DNA of 64,000 nucleotides from JBBDIK01 sp964640385 (lineage in GTDB: Bacteria; Actinomycetota; UBA4738; JBBDHU01): NCBI GenBank assembly GCA_964640385.1, contig CAZXFL010000006.1:47277-111276 (forward strand), written 5' to 3'. The position numbers and the translations under genes are program-made. The stretch's first letter is position 1. Every line of letters begins with the position of its first letter. The notes beneath the pieces were generated by a model. That model worked only from the letters and a program-made list of their open reading frames with translations. It did no database searches and was not told the origin of the DNA. Shown here piece by piece: positions 1-9,604 of this stretch.

Positions 1-402
1 TGGCTCGCACATCGGATCGGCATGCTCAACACGATGGTGTTCAGCCATCTGCCCTCGCACGTCCTGCTGATGCTGATCCCGTTCGCGCCGACGCTCGGAC
101 TGGCGATCGGCCTGCTCCTGCTCCGCGCAAGCGCCTCATCGATGGACGTTCCGGCACGCCAGGCATACATCAGCGCGCTGGTCGAACCGCATGAGAGGAC
201 CGCAGCGGCCGCGTACACGAACACCGCGCGGTTCGCCTCCCGTCCGTTCGGTCCCTTCCTGGCCGCAGCGATGATGCCCCTGTGGCCGGCGGCGCCGTTC
301 CTGGTGGCGGGCAGCCTGAAGATGGTCTACGACCTGTCCGTGTTCGCGGTGTTCCGAAAGGTGCCGCTGCGGGACGGCGGGTCAGCGCCCCCGCCGGCGT
401 GA
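1..402 (+). CDS. MFS transporter, C-terminal part (5' end outside window)
   Basis: The frame is open from the first base, so the gene starts upstream and only the last 133 residues are visible. They contain three hydrophobic stretches (about residues 21-45, 85-105 and 108-118) typical of the last helices of a major facilitator superfamily exporter. A short loop carrying an R-Q-A-Y-I-S-A-L-V-type motif (after SSMDVPARQ) is common in drug/proton antiporter-like MFS proteins. The substrate cannot be told. The stop codon lies inside the 3' end of the convergent gyrA gene, an overlap of about 21 bases. Family assignment rests on this C-terminal piece only. Confidence 0.75.
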   Translation, partial: WLAHRIGMLNTMVFSHLPSHVLLMLIPFAPTLGLAIGLLLLRASASSMDVPARQAYISALVEPHERTAAAAYTNTARFASRPFGPFLAAAMMPLWPAAPFLVAGSLKMVYDLSVFAVFRKVPLRDGGSAPPPA

Positions 403-3107
403 CGGCGGCTTCTTGGCGACCTTCTTCTTGGCGACCTTCTTCTTGGCGACCTTCTTCTTGGCGNNNNNNNNNNNNNNNNNNNNNNNNNNNNNNNNNNNNN
501 NNNNNNNNNNNNNNNNNNNNNNNNNNNNNNNNNNNNNNNNNNNNNNNNNNNNNNNNNNNNNNNCTTCTTGGCGACCTTCTTCTTGGCGACCTTCTTCTTG
601 GCGACCTTCTTCTTGGCGGGCGCTTCGTCCATCTTCGGGGTCGCAGCGTCCTCGCCGTTCTCGTCGTCATCCTTCTCGGTGACGGGCGCCATCGCGGCGA
701 CGTGCGCGCCCTCTTCGACGCGCATCGTGCGCACGCCCTGACTCGGACGACCGACCCGCCGGATCTGTTCCGCAGCGACGCGGATCGCGATGCCCGACGA
801 CGACACGAGGAACACGTCCTGGTCCTTCGAGCCGATGAACGCGCCCGTGAGCTGTCCGGTCTTCTTCGTCAGCTTGTGGCCGACCACCCCGAGGCCCCCG
901 CGGCCCTTGCGGGGGTACTGCTTGAGGTCCGTGCGCTTGCCGTAGCCGTTCGCCGTGACGCTGATCATCTCGGCACCAGAGGACCCCGCCGCGATCGCCA
1001 GGACCTCGTCATCCTCACGCAGTCGCATCCCGATGACTCCGGCGGTCGACCGCCCCATCGGCCGTGCCGTCGTCTCCGAGAACCGGATCGTCTGGCCGGT
1101 GCGCGACACCATGAAGATGTCGTCCTCGCCGTCGGTCAGGAACACGTCGATCAGCTCGTCGCCTTCCTTCAGGTTGATCGCGGCCAGCCCGGTGCGCGGC
1201 GAGTCATACTCGGGGAGCGCGGTCTTCTTGACCATCCCGCGACGCGTTCCGAACACGAGGTACTTGCCCTCCGCGTACTCCTTGAGATCGAGAACCGCAC
1301 TGATCCGCTCGTCCTGGTTGACCTGCACGCCGGGCAGGTTCGCCGCAAACATCCCGCGGGCGGTGCGGGAGGACTCGGGGACCTCGTGGACCTTGACCCG
1401 GTAAACCTTGCCGCGGGTCGTGAAGATCAGCAGCCAATGGTGGGTGCTCGTCATGAAGACGTTGCGGATGACGTCCTCCTCCTTCAACGTGGCGCCGCGC
1501 ACGCCCTTGCCGCCGCGGCCCTGGCGGCGGTAGGCCTCGACCGGTTGACGCTTGATGTACCCGGCTCGCGTCACCGTGATGATCACGTCTTCCTCGGGGA
1601 TCAGGTCCAGGACGTCGAACTCACCTTCGTCAGGCCGGATCTGGGTCCGGCGCGGGTTCGCGAAGCGCTTGCGGACATCGAGCAGTTCCTCCTTGATCAC
1701 CGCGCGGATCTTCTTCGGGTCCTTGAGGAGCGCCTTGAGGTGCTTGATACGCGCGAGCAGCTCCTTGTGCTCTTCCTCCAGCTCGGCCTTCGCCAGCTTG
1801 GTCAGGCGGCGCAGCGGCATGTCCAGGATGTGGTTCGCCTGGATCTCGGAGAGCTTGAACTGCTTCATCAGCTTCTGTCGGGCCTGCTCGGCGTCCTGCG
1901 AACCGCGGATGATCTTGATGACAGCGTCGAGGTTGTCGAGCGCGATCAACAGTCCCTGGACGATGTGGTCGCGGTCCTCGGCCTTCTTGAGTTCGAACTT
2001 CGTGCGGCGCGTGACGACATCGATCTGGTGGTCGAGGTAGTAACCGACCATCTCGGCCAGGTCGAGCACCTTCGGTTCCACACCTTCGACGAGCGAAAGC
2101 ATGATGACGCCGAAGCTCTCCTGCATCTGCGTGTGCTTGTACAGCTGGTTCAGGACCACCTGCGCGTTCGCACCGCGCTTGAGATCGACGACCAACCGCA
2201 TCCCGTCACGGTTGGACTCGTCCTTCAGGTCGGCGATGTCCTTGAGCTTGCCGGTCCGGACAAGCTCGGCGATCTTCTCGGCCAGCCGCGCCTTGTTCAC
2301 CTGGTAGGGCAGCTCGGTGACCACGATCCGCATCCGGTTATTCGAACCCTCTTCGACCGTGGCGACCGAGCGGACCTTGATCGACCCGCGGCCGGTCGCG
2401 TAGGCGTCGTTGATGCCCTCCGTGCCGATGATCTGCGCCCCGGTCGGGAAGTCGGGTCCGAGGACGTACGTGCGGAGGCCGGCGACGTCGATGTCGGGCT
2501 CGTCGATCATCGCGCAGGTTGCGTCGATGATCTCGCCCAGGTTGTGCGGCGGGATGTTTGTAGCCATGCCGACCGCGATGCCCGCGGCGCCGTTGACGAG
2601 CAGGTTCGGGTAGCGCGAGGGCAGGACCGTCGGCTCCTCTTCGTACCCGTCGAAGTTCGGGATGAAGCCGACCGTGTCGGCGTCGATGTCGCGCAGCAGC
2701 TCCATCGCCATCGGGGCGAGCCGGGCTTCGGTATAGCGATAGGCGGCGGCCGGGTCGCCGTCGACGGAACCGAAGTTGCCGTGGCCGTCGATCAGCGGCG
2801 CGCGCATGACCCAGTCCTGGGCCAGGCGAACCAAAGCGTCGTAGACACTGGAGTCACCGTGAGGGTGGTACTTCTTCAGGACCTCGCCGACGGCCGAGAC
2901 CGACTTGCGGTGGGGCCGGTCGGGACGCAGACCAGACTCGAGCATCGACCACAGGATCCGCCGCTGGACCGGCTTGAGCCCGTCGCGCACATCGGGCAGG
3001 GCGCGCCCAACGATGACCGACATCGCGTAGTCCAGGTACGAGCGCTGGATCTCGTCCTCAAGTTGGACGGGCTCGACCCGGCCCCTGAACAGCTCTTCCT
3101 GAGCCAC
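382..3107 (-). CDS. gyrA: DNA gyrase subunit A with lysine-rich C-terminal tail
   Basis: GyrA is the DNA breakage-reunion subunit of gyrase, which introduces negative supercoils with GyrB. The N-terminal winged-helix/tower core is intact, with the catalytic tyrosine in AAYRYTEARL (near residue 124). The quinolone-region sequence is HPHGDSSVYD, with Ser and Asp at the positions equivalent to E. coli S83 and D87, so no classic resistance change is visible. The C-terminal beta-pinwheel carries a GyrA-box-like QGRGGKG, which supports GyrA rather than ParC. After about residue 830 the protein runs into an AKKKV repeat tail that crosses the assembly gap. Past the gap the same repeat phase continues to a TGA at 384-382, giving an end KKPPSRRRGR. 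A basic tail of this type is not part of standard GyrA. The gene lies directly downstream of gyrB (14-base gap). Confidence 0.95.
412..619 (-). repeat. 15-bp tandem repeat encoding the AKKKV tail of GyrA
   Basis: A tandem 15-base unit (plus strand: gaccttcttcttggc) flanks the N run, with about three to four copies visible on each side. Read on the minus strand in the gyrA frame each unit encodes Ala-Lys-Lys-Lys-Val. The copy number is unknown because the array is interrupted by the assembly gap, which the repeat itself probably caused. Confidence 0.9.
464..563. other. Assembly gap of 100 N
   Basis: Exactly 100 N bases, the conventional length for a scaffold gap of unknown size. Taken literally, 100 bases would put the two sides of gyrA out of frame with each other. 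The true gap length must differ, and is probably a value that keeps whole 15-base repeat units. Confidence 0.95.
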
Positions 3108-3121
3108 GGCCTAGCTCCCCA

Positions 3122-5092
3122 TCACACGTCGAGGTTCTCGACGTACTTCGCGTTCGCCTCGATGAACGCCTTGCGGGGCGCGACCTCGTCGCCCATGAGC
3201 ATGGTGAACAACCGGTCCGCGGCGACGGCGTCCTCGAGGGTGACCTGCAGGAGCGTGCGTTTCTCGGGGTCCATGGTCGTCGCCCAGAGCTGCTCCGCGT
3301 TCATCTCTCCCAGACCCTTGAACCGCTGCGGCTCGAGCTTGCGACCGTTGCCGTTGGATTTGCGCCAGGTATCCCACTCGCGCTCGGTGTAGAAGTAGCG
3401 CTCTTGCTTCCCGTCCTTGAGCAGGTACAGGGGCGGCTGCGCCAGGTACATGAACCCGGCGTCGATCAGCTGCGGCATGTTGCGGAAGAAGAACGTGAGC
3501 AACAGGGTGCGGATGTGGGCGCCGTCCACGTCGGCGTCGGCCATCAACACGATGCGGTGGTACCGCGCTTTCTCGAGGTCGAACTCGTCACCGATCGCAG
3601 TCCCGATCGCGGTGATCAGGGCCTGGATCTCGTTGTTCTCGAGGACCTTGTGCAGCCGCGCCTTCTCGACGTTGATGATCTTGCCGCGGATCGGCAGGAT
3701 CGCCTGGCTCGCGCGATCGCGCGCGCTCTTGGCCGAACCACCGGCACTGTCGCCCTCAACGATGTAGAGCTCACACAGCTGGGGGTCGGTGAGCTGGCAG
3801 TCGGCGAGCTTGCCGGGAAGGGACCCGGACTCCAGGAAGGACTTGCGGCGCGTCAGATCCCGCGCTTGGCGGGCCGCCAGGCGCGCCTTCTGCGCGGCCT
3901 CGGACTTCATCACGATGCGCTTCGCGTCGCCGGGGTGCTCCTCGAGCCACGTCCCGAGCTGGTCGTTGAGCGTCTTTTCCACGAACGCGCGGATCTCGGT
4001 ATTCCCCAGCTTGGTCTTGGTCTGACCCTCGAACTGCGGGTCCTGAAGCTTCACCGAGACGATCGCGGTGAGGCCTTCGCGCACGTCCTCACCGATCAGC
4101 GAGTCCTGCTTCTCCTTCAACAGGCCCTTGGTCCGCGCGTAGCGATTCAGGACGCCGGTGAGGGCCTTCTTGAAGCCCTCCTCGTGCATCCCGCCCTCGT
4201 GCGTGTTGATCGTGTTCGCGAACGTGTGGATCGACTCGGAGTAACCGGTGTTCCATTGGAACGCGATCTCGACCTCGGAGCGCTCGCCCTTGACCTCGAA
4301 CGCGACGACCTTCTGGTGCAGGGCTTCCTTTCCGGCGTTCATGTGCTTCACGAAGTCCACGAGGCCACCGTTGGCCTTGAAGACGTCCTTGACTACCGGT
4401 GTCTCCCGCTCGTCGTTGAGCTGGATCTCGACACCCTTGTTCAGGAACGCCAGCTCCTGCAGCCGCTCGGCCAGCACCTCACGCTTGAAGGTCGTCTCTT
4501 CGAAGATCTCGGCGTCCGGCCAGAAGGTGATGATGGTGCCGTGCTTCTTCGACGGCTTGCCCTTCCCGAGCTTCTTGGTCGCCTTGCCACGCGAGAACTG
4601 CACGTGCCAATTGGCGCCCTCGCGCTGGATGTCGGCGGTCATCTTCTCGGACAGCGCGTTCACGACCGAGACGCCGACCCCGTGCAGCCCCCCGGAGATC
4701 CGGTAGCCGGCGCCGCCGAACTTCCCGCCGGCGTTCAGGGTGGTCAGCACCACTTCCGCAGCCGGGCGGCGGTCCTTCGCCTTGGGGATGGGCTTGACCG
4801 GAATCCCCCGGCCGTTGTCGGCGACCGAGACGGCGCCGTCCTTGAGGAGGGTCACGATGATCCGGTCGCAGTGGCCGGCCATCGCCTCGTCGACGGCGTT
4901 GTCCACCACCTCGTAAACGAGGTGGTGCAAACCCCGCGGGCCGGTGGTGCCGATGTACATGCCCGGGCGCAGCCGGACGTGCTCGACGCCCTCGAGGACC
5001 GTGATGTCCTTCTCGGAATAGCCGCCGTCGGTCTTCTTCGTGCCCTGCTTCTTACCCGTCTCCTGGGCCTTCGCCTTCGTCTGTGTCGCCAA
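3122..5092 (-). CDS. gyrB: DNA gyrase subunit B
   Basis: ATPase subunit of DNA gyrase. The GHKL ATP-binding domain is at the N terminus (EVVDNAVDEAMAG, DNGRGIPV, GGLHGVGVSVVNALS). The Toprim domain has EGDSAGGSA and DADVDGAHIRTLLLTFF, and the C-terminal signature QRFKGLGEMN is present. I chose the TTG at 5092 because AGGTGGAGG lies just upstream on the minus strand and the following residues match the usual GyrB N terminus. An in-frame ATG at 5134 would add 14 residues rich in Gly/Pro. Length from TTG is 656 residues, normal for the family. It is co-directional with and just upstream of gyrA, forming the usual gyrBA operon. Confidence 0.97.
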   Translation of the reverse strand: MATQTKAKAQETGKKQGTKKTDGGYSEKDITVLEGVEHVRLRPGMYIGTTGPRGLHHLVYEVVDNAVDEAMAGHCDRIIVTLLKDGAVSVADNGRGIPVKPIPKAKDRRPAAEVVLTTLNAGGKFGGAGYRISGGLHGVGVSVVNALSEKMTADIQREGANWHVQFSRGKATKKLGKGKPSKKHGTIITFWPDAEIFEETTFKREVLAERLQELAFLNKGVEIQLNDERETPVVKDVFKANGGLVDFVKHMNAGKEALHQKVVAFEVKGERSEVEIAFQWNTGYSESIHTFANTINTHEGGMHEEGFKKALTGVLNRYARTKGLLKEKQDSLIGEDVREGLTAIVSVKLQDPQFEGQTKTKLGNTEIRAFVEKTLNDQLGTWLEEHPGDAKRIVMKSEAAQKARLAARQARDLTRRKSFLESGSLPGKLADCQLTDPQLCELYIVEGDSAGGSAKSARDRASQAILPIRGKIINVEKARLHKVLENNEIQALITAIGTAIGDEFDLEKARYHRIVLMADADVDGAHIRTLLLTFFFRNMPQLIDAGFMYLAQPPLYLLKDGKQERYFYTEREWDTWRKSNGNGRKLEPQRFKGLGEMNAEQLWATTMDPEKRTLLQVTLEDAVAADRLFTMLMGDEVAPRKAFIEANAKYVENLDV

Positions 5093-5176
5093 CGATCCTC
5101 CACCTGAACCCGGCCACGCCGGGGGTCTTCCCACCGGAAAGTAAGGGGCGTCCCGAGCAGTCGAGACAGCCCTTGA

Positions 5177-5182
5177 AGTATA
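5177..5182 (-). promoter_or_regulatory. Possible gyrB -10 element (TATACT)
   Basis: TATACT reads on the minus strand about 85 bases upstream of the gyrB TTG. No convincing -35 hexamer is visible at 16-18 bases, so this is a candidate only. Confidence 0.35.
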
Positions 5183-5233
5183 CCATCGAGACTCTCTCCA
5201 GCGCCCCTTCCGCGACCTACTGAAACCCTTGCG

Positions 5234-5587
5234 CTACAACGGTTTCACGCGGTCTGGAGCGACCACGATCCGGACCCGCTTGACGGCCTCGGAGCCGAGC
5301 TCTCCGTTGACCTTCCGGGCGATGTCCGCGGACAGGAATTCGAGCTGCGTCCCCCATGCCGCGGAGCGGGTCGCCACCACCAGTGTGCCGCCGTCCAGGG
5401 ACACAGGCGCGGACTCCGTCGCCAACCGCTCCCCCACCACGGCAGCCCAATCCTGCACCAGGCGCCCGATCTTCGCGCCGGACGCGAACTCCCGGGACCC
5501 GAGGAGCCCGGTGACGATGTCACCGATCGCCGTCGGCTCGGCCGTGCGGTCCTTCGGCTTCTTCTTGAACCCCTTGCTATGCGCCAA
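5234..5587 (-). CDS. DciA-type (DUF721) replicative helicase-associated protein
   Basis: A 117-residue basic protein with the DUF721/DciA core (IVTGLLG, QDWAAVVGERLA and TLVVATRSAAWGTQLEFLS). DciA is the helicase loader/operator found in bacteria that lack DnaC/DnaI. In actinobacteria the gene regularly sits between recF and gyrB, as here. The N terminus is lysine-rich (KGFKKKPKD), consistent with DNA binding. It follows recF by 12 bases, so it is probably co-transcribed. The product is expected to act at the replication fork with DnaB. Confidence 0.85.
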   Translation of the reverse strand: MAHSKGFKKKPKDRTAEPTAIGDIVTGLLGSREFASGAKIGRLVQDWAAVVGERLATESAPVSLDGGTLVVATRSAAWGTQLEFLSADIARKVNGELGSEAVKRVRIVVAPDRVKPL

Positions 5588-5599
5588 CGGATACCTCCC

Positions 5600-6679
5600 T
5601 CACCGGATGCTGACCATTCCCGCGGTGACGTCCCAGACGACGTCCGATGCTGCGGGGATGTGGCTCTCGTCGGCGACGGACACGACCACCTGCCCCCTGC
5701 CGGTCAGCGCCGCTCCAACCCGAGCACGGCGGGCGGGGTCCAGGGCGGAGAACGGATCGTCCAGCAGGATCACGGGGCGCTCGCCCACCTCCTCCTGGAG
5801 GGCCGAGGCGAGCCCGAGACGGAGCGAGAGGGCAGCCCCCCACGCTTCCCCGTGCGAGGCGAACCCGCGCGCCACGAGGTCGCGGACGGTCAGCCCGAGG
5901 TCGTCACGATGTGGACCGACCAGCGTCGTTCTACGCACCAACTCGTCCGCCCGCCTGTCGGCAAGGCGCTCGCGAAACGCAGCCGCGAGACCGTCGCCTT
6001 CGACCGACGGCCGGTACTCGACGCTCAGCGCGTATCCCGAGAGGCTCTGGAATTCCGCGCTGGCGCCCGGCGCGACCTGCTGCATCGCCTCCCGGCGCGC
6101 GTCGGTCACGAGGACCCCCGACGCGATCAACTCTTCGTCCCACGCCGCCAGGCCAGGAGGTTCTCCCGGCCCGCCGTGATCCTTGAGCAACCGGTTCCGT
6201 TGGCGCAGGGTCTTCTCGTAGTTCCGCAGCGCTGTCTCGCGCGCCGGCCACAGCGAGGTGACGGCTTGGTCCATGAACCGCCGACGCGCGCCGGGATCGC
6301 CCTGCACCACATCCAGGTCATCCGGTCCGAAGAACACCGAGGGTGCTTGCCGGCGGAGGTCCCGCTTGCGCCGCACCGGGCTCCGGTTGACCTGAACGCG
6401 ATTCGCTCCCTGGCCGCGGATCTCGACCTCGATCAGGAGCTTCCCCTCCCCGGTCTGCGCCTCACCGCGAACGAACGCTGACTCGGCGCCGGCGCGGATG
6501 AGTGGGAGGTCCATGCGGACGCGCGGCGAGTCTAGGTGGGTCAGGAGGTACATCCCCTCGAGGAGGTTCGTCTTGCCCTCACCGTTTGGACCGACAACTG
6601 ACATCAACCCTTCGGACATCTCCACCCGGGTTTCGGCATGGTTGCGGAAGTCGCGGAGCTCGACCCAGAGCAGGTGCAC
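5600..6679 (-). CDS. recF: DNA replication and repair protein RecF
   Basis: RecF is an SMC/ABC-like ATPase that loads RecA at gaps with RecO and RecR. The Walker A motif GPNGEGKT lies at residues 30-37. The family segment PSVFFGPDDLDVVQGDP follows. The C-terminal part holds the ABC signature/Walker B region (LGLASALQEEVG, PVILLDDPFSALD). Length is 359 residues, normal for the family. The gene starts 12 bases after dnaN ends, in the classic dnaN-recF-dciA-gyrB order. Confidence 0.96.
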   Translation of the reverse strand: MHLLWVELRDFRNHAETRVEMSEGLMSVVGPNGEGKTNLLEGMYLLTHLDSPRVRMDLPLIRAGAESAFVRGEAQTGEGKLLIEVEIRGQGANRVQVNRSPVRRKRDLRRQAPSVFFGPDDLDVVQGDPGARRRFMDQAVTSLWPARETALRNYEKTLRQRNRLLKDHGGPGEPPGLAAWDEELIASGVLVTDARREAMQQVAPGASAEFQSLSGYALSVEYRPSVEGDGLAAAFRERLADRRADELVRRTTLVGPHRDDLGLTVRDLVARGFASHGEAWGAALSLRLGLASALQEEVGERPVILLDDPFSALDPARRARVGAALTGRGQVVVSVADESHIPAASDVVWDVTAGMVSIR

Positions 6680-6691
6680 ACCGAGCCGGCT

Positions 6692-7795
6692 TTAGCCGAC
6701 CGGCGCCGGGAGCCGGACGGGCATCACGAGGTACGTGAACTGGTCGTTCTCGCCTCGCACCACGCCGGGCTTGAGCCCATCTCGAACCTCGAGCCGGATG
6801 CTGTCACCGACCGCGGCAGCGAGCCCGTCGATCAGGTAGTTCGGGTTGAACGCCGCCGTGAGTTCGTCGCCCTCGTACTGCGCTTCGACGGCCTCGACCG
6901 CCTGCCCGAGATCCGGCGACTGCGACGACAATCGAACACCGAGTTGGTTGAACTCCATCCGCACCGGTGCATTGTCGCGTGCCAGCAAGCCGACGCGCCG
7001 GACGGCCTCGATGAGCGCCTGGCGCGACATCGTCAGCCGGTTCTCGTACCCCTCCGGCAGCAGCTGCCGGTAGTTCGGGAACTCGCCCTCGATCAGCCGG
7101 GAGGTAAGGCATAACCCGCCGATCTGGAACGACACCTGGCTCTCGTCGAGTACGACCTCGATCTCGCCCTTCTCCTCGCCGGCGGCGGCCCTGCCGGCCT
7201 CCCCCAATGCGCGCTCAGGGACGATCGCCTTCGCCTCACCATCGGCCGTCGCCATCACCTCGCGGACCGCGAGACGGTAAGAATCCGTCGCCGCCAGGAT
7301 GATGCCCTCACGACTGATCTCGACCAGCACGCCGGTCAGGACCGGACGCGCCTCATCCTTGGACGCCGCGCGTCCCACCTGCGCCACCGACTCGGCGAAC
7401 GTCGGGGCGTCCACCCTGACCTGGGTCCCCGAGGGCGCCTGCAACGCAGGGAAGTCGTCCGCGGGGAGCAGTCGCAAGGTGCTTTCGTACGCGGCCGACC
7501 TGATCTGCGCCTGGCCACCGTCCGCATCGAACTCGACCGGTGCTTCCTCCAGGCTCTTGACAACGTCGGTCAGCAAGCGCGCCGGGATGAGAGCTGTGCC
7601 TTCGGTTCGAACCTGGACCTCGACGGTGAGCTGTGCCGACACCTCGAGATCCGTCGTGGTCAGCGTAAGCACGCCGTCGGTGGAGGCCTGCATCAGCACA
7701 CCGGTCAGCGCCGGGATGCCGGGGCGCGTCGAAATCCCACGCTGAACGACCTGGAGCGCCTCGGACAAGATATCGCGATCGCATCGGAACTTCAT
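6692..7795 (-). CDS. dnaN: DNA polymerase III beta sliding clamp
   Basis: DnaN forms the ring-shaped processivity clamp of DNA polymerase III. The protein shows the three-domain clamp pattern, beginning MKFRCDRDILSEALQVV and ending in YLVMPVRL, with conserved NPNYLIDGL near the C terminus. I start at the ATG at 7795, because AGGAGG at 7809-7804 is spaced 8 bases from it. A GTG at 7804 overlaps that ribosome-binding site and is unlikely. Product 367 residues. It lies downstream of dnaA, separated by about 214 bases. Confidence 0.96.
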   Translation of the reverse strand: MKFRCDRDILSEALQVVQRGISTRPGIPALTGVLMQASTDGVLTLTTTDLEVSAQLTVEVQVRTEGTALIPARLLTDVVKSLEEAPVEFDADGGQAQIRSAAYESTLRLLPADDFPALQAPSGTQVRVDAPTFAESVAQVGRAASKDEARPVLTGVLVEISREGIILAATDSYRLAVREVMATADGEAKAIVPERALGEAGRAAAGEEKGEIEVVLDESQVSFQIGGLCLTSRLIEGEFPNYRQLLPEGYENRLTMSRQALIEAVRRVGLLARDNAPVRMEFNQLGVRLSSQSPDLGQAVEAVEAQYEGDELTAAFNPNYLIDGLAAAVGDSIRLEVRDGLKPGVVRGENDQFTYLVMPVRLPAPVG

Positions 7796-8009
7796 GATCT
7801 CCACCTCCTAGAACGAAACCTGTTGCTAGGTACTAGAAGAACGTTGTTGGTATGCACGGGGGATATGTGGAGAACACCCCACAGAGCCACCATACCCAAG
7901 GGGTCTGACAGAACTACCCCGGTGGACGAGATGGGGCAAACGAGGCGATCGGACGAGCGGAGCGAAGTTGTTCGCAGTGTCTCCCGGCGGTTCCCCCGTG
8001 TTTTCCCCA
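7796..8009. other. dnaA-dnaN intergenic region, possible oriC part
   Basis: A 214-base gene-free stretch between dnaA and dnaN, where oriC lies in many actinobacteria. One DnaA-box-like sequence, TTCTCCACA on the minus strand (7866-7874), differs from TTATCCACA at one base. The segment 7805-7850 is less GC-rich than its surroundings. It also carries the dnaN ribosome-binding site. I do not see the dense box array expected of a complete origin. Confidence 0.4.
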
Positions 8010-9365
8010 CTACACGCCCCGTGCGTGAGCCCGGATGGTGCGCGTCAGATCTTGGACCTGTCGGTACGTGCTGCCGCGCGCACGCATCAACTTCTCGACC
8101 TTCTTGATGCCGTGCATGGCGGTCGTGTGGTCACGGTCGAATGCCTCGCCGATCTTGATCAGCGACAGGCCCGTGCACTCGCGCATCAGGTACATGGCGA
8201 CGTGCCGAGCGGTGGTGAGCGGCCGGCTCCGACTCTTGGAGCTCAGGTCGTCGCGGGTGAGGCCGAAGTACCCGGCCGTCTCGTCGAGGATGAGTTGAGG
8301 TGGGATCTCGGTCTCGGTCTGTGGGAGCAAGTCCTCAAGGGCTTGGTCGGCGAGCTGCTCATCGATCTGCTGGCCCGTGAGCGACGAGTACGCGGCGACG
8401 CGCAGGAGGGCGCCCTCGAGCTCGCGGATGTTCTGCTCGAACCGGACCGCGATGAACTCGAACACCTCGTCGGGGACCTCGACTCGGTCCCGGTGCGCCT
8501 TGAGCTGCAGGATCGCGATCCGGGTCTCCAGGTCCGGCGGCTGAACGTCCACGCACAGCCCCCATCGGAAGCGGTTGCGTAGGCGTTCCTCCATCCCCGA
8601 GAGCTCCTGGGGCGGCCGGTCGGACGCGATTACGACCTGACGCTCGGAACCGTGCAGCGCGTTGAACGTGTGGAAGAACTCGGTTTGCGTCTCTTCTCGC
8701 CGGGCGAGGAACTGGATGTCGTCGACCAACAAAACGTCGACGTCGCGGTACCGCCGCTGGAACTGGTAGCCCTGCTTCTCGCGGACCGCCTTGATGAACT
8801 CACTGGTGAACGTCTCAGAGGTGACGTACTTCGCGCGCAGGCCGGGGATCAGCCGCATCATGTGCTGGCCGATCGCGTAGAGCAGGTGCGTCTTGCCGAG
8901 ACCAACCCCCCCGTAGATGAAAAGCGGGTTGTAGGCCTTGGACGGCGGCGCTTCTGCGACGGCCATCGCCGCCGCGTGCGCGAAGCGGTTGCTGGATCCC
9001 GGCACGAACGTGTCGAAGGTGTACTTCTCCGAGAACTGGGTCGGGGGCGCGGCCGACGGAGGAAGCGGATCGGGCTTCGGGGCGTCGTTCTTCGGTCGAT
9101 CCGGGTCGACGGTCAGCCGGATCTGCACCGGCTCCCCGGCCGTGGCGGACGCGGCCCGCTGGATCAGGTCCAGGTAGCGGCGGGACAGCCAGTCGCGGAC
9201 GTAGTCCGAGGGGGTGAATACCTCGAGGACCCCGTTCTCCAGCGTCCCCGGACGCACCTCTGAGAACCACATCCCGAAGGAACTCTCGGAGACTTCCGTG
9301 CGTATCTGCTCGAGAACGCCGTCCCAGATGCGGGTGGATGCCGGATCATATGCGGTGACGGACAC
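8010..9365 (-). CDS. dnaA: Chromosomal replication initiator DnaA
   Basis: DnaA binds DnaA boxes at oriC and melts the origin in its ATP form. The N-terminal domain I spans about residues 10-85 (VSESSFGMWFSEV), followed by a proline-rich linker. The AAA+ domain has Walker A GGVGLGKTH at 152-160 and Walker B VLLVDDIQFLA. The C-terminal domain IV carries the signature FDRDHTTAMHGIKKV that reads DnaA boxes. The GTG at 9365 is chosen because the usual DnaA N terminus begins there. Further upstream the frame stays open by chance but is not DnaA-like. Product 451 residues. A perfect DnaA box sits three bases before the start codon, suggesting autoregulation. Confidence 0.96.
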   Translation of the reverse strand: MSVTAYDPASTRIWDGVLEQIRTEVSESSFGMWFSEVRPGTLENGVLEVFTPSDYVRDWLSRRYLDLIQRAASATAGEPVQIRLTVDPDRPKNDAPKPDPLPPSAAPPTQFSEKYTFDTFVPGSSNRFAHAAAMAVAEAPPSKAYNPLFIYGGVGLGKTHLLYAIGQHMMRLIPGLRAKYVTSETFTSEFIKAVREKQGYQFQRRYRDVDVLLVDDIQFLARREETQTEFFHTFNALHGSERQVVIASDRPPQELSGMEERLRNRFRWGLCVDVQPPDLETRIAILQLKAHRDRVEVPDEVFEFIAVRFEQNIRELEGALLRVAAYSSLTGQQIDEQLADQALEDLLPQTETEIPPQLILDETAGYFGLTRDDLSSKSRSRPLTTARHVAMYLMRECTGLSLIKIGEAFDRDHTTAMHGIKKVEKLMRARGSTYRQVQDLTRTIRAHARGV

Positions 9366-9367
9366 GC

Positions 9368-9404
9368 TTATCCACAGAACCTTTCCACAGATGTGGATTC
9401 CACA
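9368..9404. promoter_or_regulatory. DnaA-box cluster in the dnaA leader
   Basis: Four DnaA-box-like sites lie within 37 bases. They are a perfect TTATCCACA at 9368-9376, CTTTCCACA at 9381-9389, GAATCCACA on the minus strand at 9392-9400, and GATTCCACA at 9396-9404. They abut the dnaA start codon. They are candidates for DnaA autoregulation and for part of oriC in the dnaA-rpmH spacer. Confidence 0.7.
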
Positions 9405-9604
9405 ACGGGGGAAGACGCGAGGAAAGGCCGGGTCTTGGGGGTTCCCGGTCCTGGGGAGCGACCCGGAAGATAGCACGCGTACCCTGTGCCTGGAACCCTC
9501 AGAGGGTTGTCTTGTCACACTTTCTGTGCAAGGTGCGGCCGCTGGAAGAGCATCCCCCATCCGGGGACCGCCGCCTCGGCCGCCGAGAACCGTTGCGCCG
9601 CCGC

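Noticed and set aside
412..619. CRISPR-like tandem repeats around the N gap
   Set aside because: The units are directly adjacent 15-base repeats without spacers, and they encode AKKKV in the gyrA frame.
282..5107. Long open frames on the plus strand opposite gyrA and gyrB
   Set aside because: They are antisense shadows of high-GC coding sequence. Their translations are Arg/Asp/Val-rich with no domain, while the minus-strand frames encode full gyrase subunits.
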